17,118 nt of DNA, from positions 1-17,118 of the forward strand of contig JANOQN010000006.1 in assembly GCA_031422315.1 (NCBI GenBank). The letters run 5' to 3'. Below the pieces are notes generated by a model, which searched no databases, was not told the DNA's origin, and was given only the letters and a program-made list of their open reading frames with translations. The DNA is from JANNYA01 sp031422315. Lineage in GTDB: Bacteria > Pseudomonadota > Gammaproteobacteria > Xanthomonadales > SZUA-5. A program made the translations under genes and the position numbers. Shown here in pieces: positions 7,584-13,957 of the stretch; position 1 is the first letter of the stretch, and every line of letters begins with the position of its first letter.

Positions 7584-8501
7584 CTAAAGCACTTGCCGCA
7601 CCGGCAGCGGCACATTACAAAGATCAATATAGCCCGCCGGGCGCTTGTACCAGCTGTCTAAGCGATTTCTTCTAGCTTCAATAACTTGAGTAAATTCAGG
7701 GCTTTCCACTCGCATCGCCTGCCATTTTGGCTGGGTTTCAACGGGCAAATCGGCGGCAATCTTGGCGGAGGTGATCATGACGTGCCAGCTGGCATCGCCG
7801 TAAAAACCCATCGGCGCCGGGCCGCGCGGCGCGGTCGATAAAAACTCCATACCGCTAATCACGCGCCCAATCAATGCAATATTGCGATCTAGCTGGCGCG
7901 GCGCATGCCCGGTGACGGCGTAAAGCTCGGCGCCGCTGCCAGATTGCACCGATTCACCCCGGCCCGCGCCGACCATGCCGTAGCAATGCGCTAACCATGC
8001 GCTGCCTGCCTTTACATCTCGCGCTGCCGGAAAACCACTGCTAAAACCCACCTCATCTGCGAAGCCATCTAGATCGGGCAATGCGGTAAACGGCAAGCCT
8101 GCTGTGGGCCGCTCAAATTCAGCGGGCAAGCTGGATTTCGCAGCGCCCAGCGCGCGCATTTTTGCAGGATCTTCGGCATTTGGATCGCCCCACTGCACAA
8201 CAAAGTTATCTTGACTGCGCAACAGCGCTAAGCCGTCAAAATAACCCGCGCGCACCAGCGTTTTGATGTTCGCGACGTGTTCGGGCGCGAACTGCGGCGC
8301 CAGCTCAATCATTGCTGTGCCGCCGGTAAAATTCATCACCAACAGCTGATTCGCATCGACATCTCGCCAAGCCGAATTGGGGGCGTTTTTGATGATCTCG
8401 GCGGCGCTTTGATAGGGTTTGGGCTCCGCTGCGATAGGCTTGACGGGCTTTTGAGTGCAGGCGGATAGCAGTACAAATAGTGATAGCAGAGTGATTTTCA
8501 T
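7584..8501 (-). CDS. Cyclophilin-type peptidyl-prolyl isomerase, lipoprotein
   Basis: The 305-residue product starts with a lipoprotein signal (MKITLLSLFVLLSAC, lipobox L-S-A-C, lipidated C15). Residue +2 is threonine, which fits outer-membrane sorting. A cyclophilin fold follows: LLVMNFTGGTAMIELAP, then FAPEHVANIKTLVRAGYFDG, and the active-site stretch ALLRSQDNFVVQWGDP, where the catalytic Arg, Phe and Gln of the family motif are kept but the usual Gly before Gly-Asp is Trp. Near the C-terminus, LDRNIALIGRVISGMEFL matches the conserved last strand. I infer a periplasm-facing prolyl isomerase that helps fold envelope proteins. The insert around AHCYGMVGAGRGESVQSGSG is longer than in E. coli PpiA, so activity is probable but not certain. 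The start is ATG at 8501. Confidence 0.85.
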   Translation of the reverse strand: MKITLLSLFVLLSACTQKPVKPIAAEPKPYQSAAEIIKNAPNSAWRDVDANQLLVMNFTGGTAMIELAPQFAPEHVANIKTLVRAGYFDGLALLRSQDNFVVQWGDPNAEDPAKMRALGAAKSSLPAEFERPTAGLPFTALPDLDGFADEVGFSSGFPAARDVKAGSAWLAHCYGMVGAGRGESVQSGSGAELYAVTGHAPRQLDRNIALIGRVISGMEFLSTAPRGPAPMGFYGDASWHVMITSAKIAADLPVETQPKWQAMRVESPEFTQVIEARRNRLDSWYKRPAGYIDLCNVPLPVRQVL

Positions 8502-8719
8502 GGGTTTTTTCAGTTCTCGCTAGAGTTTCGGAAATTTTAATATCATCTGACGCGTGTAAGTTTGTGCGCAGTACGTAGTGAGAGCTGCGCGCCAACATGG
8601 GCAGGGAAGCAATCAGAGAATCTTATCTGGCCCCCATGATAAGGCAGTTGAACGCCTCTGCAGTAATGGCGTTGCCTTCAATGCTACTAAACTTCGGCAG
8701 TCACGCATCTTCTGGCGCA

Positions 8720-8748
8720 TTGTTGCCAGCCGCCAGCCGAACTATGAT
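8720..8748 (+). promoter_or_regulatory. Candidate promoter for the FHA gene
   Basis: TTGTTG (8720-8725) and TATGAT (8743-8748) lie 17 bases apart, placing a start near 8755, 30 bases before the ATG at 8785. The rest of the 283-bp divergent gap (8502-8784) holds no convincing gene. Confidence 0.4.
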
Positions 8749-8784
8749 GCAGCTCAAATATGTATTCGGTAGACCTGTTCGTAA

Positions 8785-9471
8785 ATGACCCAAAGCGCGG
8801 CTTCAAAGCTAGTTCAAATAGAGCACATCGACGGCACTCGGCGCGGTGAATCCGTGCGCTTTGAGCAATCCATTGTGATTATCGGGCGCGGTGAAGACTG
8901 TGACTTGATCTTCTCCGGCGAGCAAAGCACCTCGACGCATCACGCGCAAATTCGTCAGCGCGACGGCCAATTCGAGCTGGTCGATACCGAAAGCGTCAGC
9001 GGCACGTATCTTAACGAGGCGCGCGTAAGTCGCGCGCAACTCAACGATGGCGACGTTTTGCGCTTTGGCGTGCTCGGGCCCATGATTAAAGTGAGTTTTT
9101 TGGACGCTGAAACTACCGAGATGCCTATGCACGTCTCAGTCAGCTCTGATAGCCCGCACATTGCAGATGAGGTTGACAGCGGCCGCAGCTTTCGTTTTGT
9201 TCGAAACGCCGCAGTGCTGTATTTGGGTGGAGCGGTGGCTTCAGTGCAAGGCTGGGATATTGTGGTAGATCGCTACCACTTGAAAGTACATTGGTTCAGC
9301 GTATTTTTGGTGTGGCTGTGCGGTGGTTTTGTATCAACGATGTTGGAAGCCTGGTATCGCGGCGCGCCCGGTGCTCAGCGCATCGTTTGGTGGGAAGTGG
9401 CCGTGCACGCCTCGATGGTTGTGTTTTGTTCTGGCTTGACTTGGTTTTTTATTGCTGGTGCAGTGGGCTAG
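8785..9471 (+). CDS. Membrane-anchored FHA-domain protein
   Basis: The 228-residue protein has an N-terminal forkhead-associated domain (about residues 8-106) that in this family binds phosphothreonine peptides. Conserved points are visible: IGRGEDCDLIF (G34, R35), S50-x-x-H53 in STHHAQI, and SGTYLN with N77; the first Asn of the usual N-G-T is Ser here. A linker rich in Ser/Asp follows, then two hydrophobic helices (about 170-190 and 205-226). A third weaker one may lie near 142-155. The FHA part would face the cytoplasm. No kinase or phosphatase partner is in the window, so its ligand is unknown. The start is ATG at 8785 with only a weak ribosome site. It ends 4 bases before the stop of the convergent diguanylate cyclase. 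Confidence 0.82.
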   Translation: MTQSAASKLVQIEHIDGTRRGESVRFEQSIVIIGRGEDCDLIFSGEQSTSTHHAQIRQRDGQFELVDTESVSGTYLNEARVSRAQLNDGDVLRFGVLGPMIKVSFLDAETTEMPMHVSVSSDSPHIADEVDSGRSFRFVRNAAVLYLGGAVASVQGWDIVVDRYHLKVHWFSVFLVWLCGGFVSTMLEAWYRGAPGAQRIVWWEVAVHASMVVFCSGLTWFFIAGAVG

Positions 9472-9475
9472 AAGA

Positions 9476-10753
9476 TTAGGCTATCGCCGCGCCATAAGCA
9501 CGCACACAATTACGCCCGCCGTGTTTTGCCTGATACAGCGCTTGATCAGCATTTTTAAACAGCGCGTCGGATTCAAATTCACCGGCCGGCATGCTGCAAA
9601 CGCCAATGCTGACGGTAACGCTGCGCATATCCCAGCTCGCGAATTCGACTGCGCTGCGAATTTTTTCGGCGAGTGCGACGGATTCGACAAGCGGCGCAGC
9701 GGTCACCACGCAAAATTCTTCACCACCGAAGCGAGCCGCTAAATCTGCCGGCTCAATGCTGTGCTTAATGAGGTTCGCGACTTGGCGAATTGCAATATCG
9801 CCGGCGGCATGGCCAAAGCTATCGTTGAAGGATTTGAAATGATCGATATCCAAAACCAACATGGAAATCCAAGTTGCGGCGGAGCGATTTTCCCGCGTGA
9901 TGACGCTCAAACGCTCGTTAAGCTCGATTCGATTGGCTAGCCCCGTCAGTGGATCTGTGCGATTGCTCGCGCGTAATTGGCGCACGAGTGTTTCTAACTG
10001 AGATTGATGCTGTTCGGATTCAAGTTCGGCGCGTCTATTGGTGGTGTAGGCGCGCAGCAGGCCGCTAATCTCAGCGCCTGATTCAGCCCGCGCATCGCGC
10101 ATGAACATCGTCGCGCACCAGTGGCCGTCTTGCATTTCAAACACCGTGCGTTCTCGGCCGCCCAGCGTTTGAACGCGCCTGATTTTATCAAGCAGTACAC
10201 GCTTACCTTGATCTTTCACGTTCGCTAGCGCGTGGTCGATTGGGACGGGTGAATCGCTTTTCGCAATGCCGAGTAAATTCCATACCGTCTCATCAGCCAA
10301 AAAGCTAGCGTCGGATAGTCGAATTTTGAAAAGCCCGGCTTCGGCGATGTGTAGCGCGGTTTTAAGCTCATGAATACGGTGTTGCTGCGATTGAATTTGC
10401 TGAGCTTGCGTTAAAATCGTTGCCGCAACGACGGCATAAGCGTCTAATCGCGTCAAGCTAGCAAGCGTAAAGTGGTCCGATTGCGGCGATTGAATGATGA
10501 GATAGCCGTTCGCTTGTCCGGGTACTTCAATGGTCGATACCATCGTGCGCGTTGCTTCAAGCAGGTCAAAGCGCGCACCGCGCAGCAATTGCAGCCAGTT
10601 GTAGCGCTGGTAAGGTGGAGCGTGTTTTGCCGAAATCACGCCGAGCTGCGGTAAATCGAAATAGACACCAATAGCGCCAAGCTGGTTTTGCAAAAGATCC
10701 GCGAGCACGCCGAGCGGCTTGATGGAATCATGGGATGTTGGCAGCGCAGGCAT
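9476..10753 (-). CDS. GGDEF-domain diguanylate cyclase with GAF-like and PAS-like sensor region
   Basis: GGDEF proteins make cyclic di-GMP from two GTP. The C-terminal domain (after TDPLTGLANR) is intact: LDIDHFKSFND holds the metal Asp, the active loop is GGEEF (about residues 343-347 from this start), and SIGVCSMP and ADQALYQAKHGGRN follow. The inhibitory I-site R-x-x-D upstream of GGEEF reads E-P-A-D, so product feedback is probably absent. The N-terminal half has a GAF-like alpha/beta stretch (LADLLQNQLGAIGVYF to YLIIQS), a coiled-coil (QAQQIQSQQHRIHELK), a PAS-like segment and another coil. No membrane helix is seen, so it is a cytoplasmic sensor. The ATG at 10753 is preferred; the frame could extend to a TTG at 10828, but that runs through the promoter of the divergent xdhC-like gene. 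Confidence 0.88.
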   Translation of the reverse strand: MPALPTSHDSIKPLGVLADLLQNQLGAIGVYFDLPQLGVISAKHAPPYQRYNWLQLLRGARFDLLEATRTMVSTIEVPGQANGYLIIQSPQSDHFTLASLTRLDAYAVVAATILTQAQQIQSQQHRIHELKTALHIAEAGLFKIRLSDASFLADETVWNLLGIAKSDSPVPIDHALANVKDQGKRVLLDKIRRVQTLGGRERTVFEMQDGHWCATMFMRDARAESGAEISGLLRAYTTNRRAELESEQHQSQLETLVRQLRASNRTDPLTGLANRIELNERLSVITRENRSAATWISMLVLDIDHFKSFNDSFGHAAGDIAIRQVANLIKHSIEPADLAARFGGEEFCVVTAAPLVESVALAEKIRSAVEFASWDMRSVTVSIGVCSMPAGEFESDALFKNADQALYQAKHGGRNCVRAYGAAIA

Positions 10754-10794
10754 GCTGGCATCGTGGGGGTTAGTGCGCGTGAGTGCTGCGCTTT

Positions 10795-10822
10795 TATAAT
10801 AGATTGACAACGTGTTAAAGGA
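10795..10822 (+). promoter_or_regulatory. -10 box and ribosome site of the XdhC-family gene
   Basis: A perfect TATAAT lies at 10795-10800, about 30 bases before the GTG at 10831, and AAAGGA at 10817-10822 is a good ribosome site for that GTG. No clear -35 box is seen. This supports the GTG start. Confidence 0.45.
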
Positions 10823-10830
10823 AAACAATC

Positions 10831-11691
10831 GTGACGCCCACGCAAGTCATCGCATTTCTTAACAACTATTCGGGCCCGCAGCGCTGGACGCTTGCGCGGG
10901 TATCCGTGGCGAGCGGTTCCACGCCTCGAAAAGTCGGCGCGCTCATGGCGATTGCTGATTCCGGACAAACTAGCGGCAGTATTGGTGGCGGCTCGGGCGA
11001 AGCACATTTGCTCGCTGCGCTTAAACAAGATCCTGATCTGCGCAATTTGCAAATCGACCTGCGCGGTGGGCCGAAAAGCCTAGGCATTTGCGGCGGCCAG
11101 ATGCAAATTGAGTTTGCGCGCCCCAATGCCAAGCAGCTTGCCTCAGTGATGGCGAAATTAAACGCGGGCATCGCTATAGCGCCGGCAATGCTGGGCTTTG
11201 CCAGCCAAGATGCACCGATGCTTCAACCGCCGCAGGTGCTGGTGATCGGCGGCCTTGGGCACTGCGGGCTGGCACTGGCAGAGCTTGCAAGCCATTTGGG
11301 CTATTTGGTTTTCGGCCACGATGATCGTTCTGATGCACTCAGTTCTTCGCCCAGCTGCGAGTGCTTTAGCAGCTGGGCGGCGCTGCTAAAGCGCGTACAA
11401 GGCCAAACAAAGCCGCATGTTGTACTGCTGACACGAAACAATGCGCTCGACGTCGATGCACTGCGCAATTTGTACGCGTGGGGCGCTGCGCGCGACGGTG
11501 CAGTAGATTGGGTCAGCGCGTTTGGCTATCTCGGCATGATGGGCAGCCAGCGCCGAATTCGCTCCGTGCAAAATGAGCTGGAATTTGAATTGACCGGTAT
11601 CCATGCGCCAGTTGGTTTGCAGATAGGCGCAGAAACCCCGGCGGAAATTGCGGTCAGTATTGTGGCGGCGCTGATTGCGGCGAAGGCTTGA
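10831..11691 (+). CDS. XdhC/CoxI-family protein (molybdenum cofactor insertion/maturation)
   Basis: XdhC-family proteins bind molybdenum cofactor and help mature xanthine dehydrogenase-type enzymes. The 286-residue product has the N-terminal XdhC_CoxI part (SVASGSTPRKVGALMAIADS, then GSIGGGSGEAHLL, and LGICGGQMQIEF, where the family often has a Cys-containing L-G-x-C motif) and a C-terminal Rossmann half (VLVIGGLGHCGLALAELA, G-x-G-x-x-G near residues 141-146; then FGYLGMMGSQRRI and GLQIGAETPAEIAVSIVAAL). The GTG at 10831 has an AAAGGA ribosome site. No xdhA/xdhB or other molybdoenzyme is adjacent, so its client enzyme is unknown. The GGGSGE segment departs from the usual GGGxxE form, but this may be lineage variation. 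Confidence 0.85.
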   Translation: MTPTQVIAFLNNYSGPQRWTLARVSVASGSTPRKVGALMAIADSGQTSGSIGGGSGEAHLLAALKQDPDLRNLQIDLRGGPKSLGICGGQMQIEFARPNAKQLASVMAKLNAGIAIAPAMLGFASQDAPMLQPPQVLVIGGLGHCGLALAELASHLGYLVFGHDDRSDALSSSPSCECFSSWAALLKRVQGQTKPHVVLLTRNNALDVDALRNLYAWGAARDGAVDWVSAFGYLGMMGSQRRIRSVQNELEFELTGIHAPVGLQIGAETPAEIAVSIVAALIAAKA

Positions 11692-11769
11692 GTGTGGGAA
11701 ACATATGAACTAACTTACGCGCAACCTAAAGACGGTTAGAAGTTTCTGATTTCACATTAGACGGTTATT

Positions 11770-11861
11770 CGTCATCCCCGCGAAGGCGGGGACCCAGTAC
11801 AGGTGTCAACGTTCAACCAAGTGTTTGAGGCACCTGGGTTCCCGCCTGCGCGGGAATGACG
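11770..11861. repeat. Palindromic inverted-repeat (MITE/REP-like) element (copy 3)
   Basis: The left arm CGTCATCCCCGCG is followed by AGGCGGGGACCCAG, and the right arm ends CGCGGGAATGACG. The arms pair over about 28 bases and match those of the dnaX copy (90-239). The shared CAGGTGTCAACG follows the left arm, but the core is only about 25 bases, making it shorter than copy 2. The flank TTAT (left) and ATAA (right) extends the pairing. It occupies the gap between the XdhC-family gene and rpmA. The remaining sequence at 11692-11769 holds only a direct repeat of AGACGGTTA (11730 and 11759). Confidence 0.85.
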
Positions 11862-11955
11862 ATAAAGAGTTCCTGCAAATTGGTGGTTCTTTGGAAAGCT
11901 GCTTGAATGCGTTGGCCTACCGATAAAGCCCCACAAATTTGAATTGAGCGCAATG

Positions 11956-11980
11956 AAAAACCGCCACGAGGGCGGTTTTT
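11956..11980. terminator. Bidirectional Rho-independent terminator
   Basis: AAAAACCGCC-ACGAG-GGCGGTTTTT forms a perfect 10-bp stem with a 5-base loop and has a T-run on both strands. It lies 24 bases beyond the rpmA stop, so on the - strand it ends the rplU-rpmA transcript. On the + strand it would catch readthrough from the XdhC-family gene. Confidence 0.9.
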
Positions 11981-12003
11981 TATAGTGCAACGCTTGTTGG
12001 CGC

Positions 12004-12267
12004 TTACGCTGCTTGTGCGATTACGCTAATCGTTTTGCGATTGGCGGGGCCGCTAATGTGAAACTGAATTTTGCCGCCAACCAATGCGAACAAGGTGTGG
12101 TCACGGCCCATACCAACGCCCTTGCCGGGGTGGAATTTGGTGCCGCGCTGACGCACGATGATGTTTCCGGGTTCTGCGGCTTCCCCGCCGTACATTTTGA
12201 CGCCGAGGTATTTAGGGTTGGAATCGCGACCGTTACGTGTCGAACCACCCGCCTTTTTATGTGCCAT
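12004..12267 (-). CDS. rpmA: 50S ribosomal protein L27
   Basis: L27 sits near the peptidyl transferase centre of the large ribosomal subunit. The 87-residue sequence is full length and typical: MAHKKAGGSTRNGRDS at the start, KYLGVKMYGGEAAEPGNII, then RQRGTKFHPG and VGMGRDHTLFALVGG. The N-terminal tail begins directly without the cleaved extension found in Firmicutes. A strong ribosome site (AAGGAGAG) lies five bases before the ATG at 12267. The gap to rplU is 24 bases, so the two form one operon. The operon ends here at the terminator at 11956-11980, without the obgE gene that often follows. Confidence 0.98.
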   Translation of the reverse strand: MAHKKAGGSTRNGRDSNPKYLGVKMYGGEAAEPGNIIVRQRGTKFHPGKGVGMGRDHTLFALVGGKIQFHISGPANRKTISVIAQAA

Positions 12268-12291
12268 GACTGCTCTCCTTAGCTGAGATGA

Positions 12292-12603
12292 TTAACCGCT
12301 GATTGCGGTAATTTCAATTTCTGAATAATGCTGGCGATGGCCCATCTGCTTGCGATGGTGCTTACGGCGGCGGAATTTGACGATGCGGATTTTGTCAGCG
12401 CGGCCAATCGAAACAACTTTCGCCTCAACCGATGCGCCAGCCAGTAACGGCTCGCCAATTTTCACATCTTCGCCTACACCTAATAACATCACTTCATTAA
12501 AAGAGATGCTAGAACCCACTTCGAGGCCGAGCTTCTCAATTTTGAATTTGTCGCCCTTTGTCACGCGGTACTGTTTACCGCCGGTTTTAAATACCGCGTA
12601 CAT
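12292..12603 (-). CDS. rplU: 50S ribosomal protein L21
   Basis: L21 binds 23S rRNA in the large subunit. The 103-residue product is the usual length and shows the family start MYAVFKTGGKQYRVTKGDK, then a central beta region (LLGVGEDVKIGEPLLAGASV) and the C-terminal KFRRRKHHRKQMGHRQHYSEI, which marks L21. The ATG at 12603 is preceded by AAGGA with a six-base gap. It is the first gene of the rplU-rpmA operon and has a strong promoter upstream. Confidence 0.98.
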   Translation of the reverse strand: MYAVFKTGGKQYRVTKGDKFKIEKLGLEVGSSISFNEVMLLGVGEDVKIGEPLLAGASVEAKVVSIGRADKIRIVKFRRRKHHRKQMGHRQHYSEIEITAISG

Positions 12604-12637
12604 GTCGAATCCTTGACTGGTAAAAATCGAATGGCGG

Positions 12638-12666
12638 AGGATAGTTGCGTGCGTTCAGGCGGTCAA
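12638..12666 (-). promoter_or_regulatory. Sigma-70 promoter of rplU-rpmA
   Basis: On the - strand TTGACC (12666-12661) and TATCCT (12643-12638) are separated by exactly 17 bases. The predicted start is near 12631, giving a leader of about 28 bases before rplU. The spacing and position ahead of a ribosomal protein operon make it convincing. Confidence 0.6.
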
Positions 12667-12787
12667 GGCGCTACACTTCCAACGCTGCACCATATTCATA
12701 ATTTTGACGCTTAAAACTGCACTCTCGTTCCAAATCTGGTGCGAATCTCGTCAAAATGCCATATCACTGTTGAAATTTGAGGTCACG

Positions 12788-13930
12788 ATGCTTGATGTTT
12801 TGCTTAAAGAATTAGCAACCCGCTTGAAACTAGGCGATCGCGCTGGCCCGCTACTGACGATGCTGCTCAGCCTGATATTTGACGAAAAACGCGGCGGCTT
12901 TTCCGGATTTACCGATCGCTTCCGCGCCAACAATATGGGTGAATTACTGACATCTTGGCTAGGCAACGGTGAAAACCGCGCTTTAACTTTGAGCCAGCTG
13001 GAATCCGTGCTGGGCAATAACGTCATGCAACAAATGGCGAGTCGGCTTGATTTGTCGACTGGCACTGTCAGCACTGCGCTTGGGCAGCTGATTCCAACGG
13101 TTATCGACAAACTTTCGCCAGACGGCAAGCTGCCCACCGGCAACACAGTTCCTGATTCAGTGCGCGCCTATTTAACCGGCGAGCACGCCAAGTTTTCGCA
13201 AATTGCCGTACTGCCGGAAGTACAGGCCAGCAAAGCCGCCGCACACACACTGGCGCACACGCACGCTCCACAAAAGCACAACTGGGCTTGGCTATTGCTG
13301 ATTCCGGTGCTGTGCGCGCCGCTGCTATTCATGCGCGGCTGCGATAAAGCGCCAGTTGGAACCATGCCCGGTACTGGCGTGAACCAAGACGGCCCAGTTA
13401 CCATTGGCGAGCTGCAACCGCCTGGCGAAGTCGTCATCCAATCCGAGCCGGTCAAGCCAAAAATAGTGTCTGACGCACCAGCGCCAGTAGCGCCAATCGA
13501 AACCATCATGACGCCCGCGCCTGCAGAAGCTGCACTCGATCAATTGGTTTTAGCCAATACGTTCACTACCGCCGAACTCACCACTGCGTTGAATTTGATG
13601 GTGGTGTATTTCGATAGCGGCAAGTCCAGCATTAAAGATGTCAGCTTGCCGATTTTGCAAAAGGCAGCTGCTGCGATCAGCAAAGCGCCTGCTGGCACCG
13701 AGTTAATCGTCACCGGCCACACCGATTCACGCGGGCCAGAGCCTGAAAACGTCAAACTAAGTCTTGACCGCGCACAATCCGTTATTGCAAAGCTCATTGA
13801 GCTAGGTGTTGATATCCAGTCGAAAAAGCTAACCGGCAAAGGCCTCGGCTCCAGTGAACCCGTAGCCAGCAATGAAGATTTAGCCGGGCGTGCAAAGAAT
13901 CGGCGGATCGTGTTTAGCGTTGCCCAATAG
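12788..13930 (+). CDS. YidB(DUF937)-TM-OmpA fusion protein
   Basis: The 380-residue product joins a cytoplasmic-type YidB/DUF937 N-terminus (about 1-130: LLKELATRLKLGD, then ILSLSQLESVLG-like NRALTLSQLESVLGNN, and GTVSTALGQLIPTVIDKLSPDGKLP) to a membrane helix (about 166-182, WAWLLLIPVLCAPLLFM). A proline/valine-rich linker and a C-terminal OmpA domain (about 270-380) follow. The OmpA motif is intact: VVYFDSGKSSI, VTGHTDSRG, N-x-x-L-S-x-x-R-A and GRAKNRRIVF, so it should bind peptidoglycan. The chosen ATG at 12788 has GAGGT four bases upstream; the longer reading from 12704 adds 28 residues with no support. I infer an inner-membrane anchor reaching the cell wall. It is divergent from rplU, and the subtilase begins 27 bases after its stop. 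Confidence 0.87.
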   Translation: MLDVLLKELATRLKLGDRAGPLLTMLLSLIFDEKRGGFSGFTDRFRANNMGELLTSWLGNGENRALTLSQLESVLGNNVMQQMASRLDLSTGTVSTALGQLIPTVIDKLSPDGKLPTGNTVPDSVRAYLTGEHAKFSQIAVLPEVQASKAAAHTLAHTHAPQKHNWAWLLLIPVLCAPLLFMRGCDKAPVGTMPGTGVNQDGPVTIGELQPPGEVVIQSEPVKPKIVSDAPAPVAPIETIMTPAPAEAALDQLVLANTFTTAELTTALNLMVVYFDSGKSSIKDVSLPILQKAAAAISKAPAGTELIVTGHTDSRGPEPENVKLSLDRAQSVIAKLIELGVDIQSKKLTGKGLGSSEPVASNEDLAGRAKNRRIVFSVAQ

Positions 13931-13957
13931 ACAGTTAGCTAACTTAGGATCAAGCTC

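Noticed and set aside
8597..8788. 63-residue + strand reading that overlaps the FHA start as ATGA
   Set aside because: The overlap looks like coupling, but arginine codons AGG/AGA are used where neighbours use CGC, no homologue was recognised, and the candidate FHA promoter lies inside it.
10754..10828. Extended TTG start for the diguanylate cyclase
   Set aside because: It adds 25 residues without support and lies over the divergent TATAAT and ribosome site. The ATG at 10753 is preferred.
11772..11990. 72-residue - strand reading ending in a CTGSPPSRG peptide
   Set aside because: It translates the repeat copy and terminator region. The peptide mirrors the repeat arm of the dnaX copy, so it is not a gene.
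12704..12787. Extended start for the YidB-OmpA fusion
   Set aside because: No ribosome site there, while the ATG at 12788 has GAGGT at good spacing and matches the family N-terminus.
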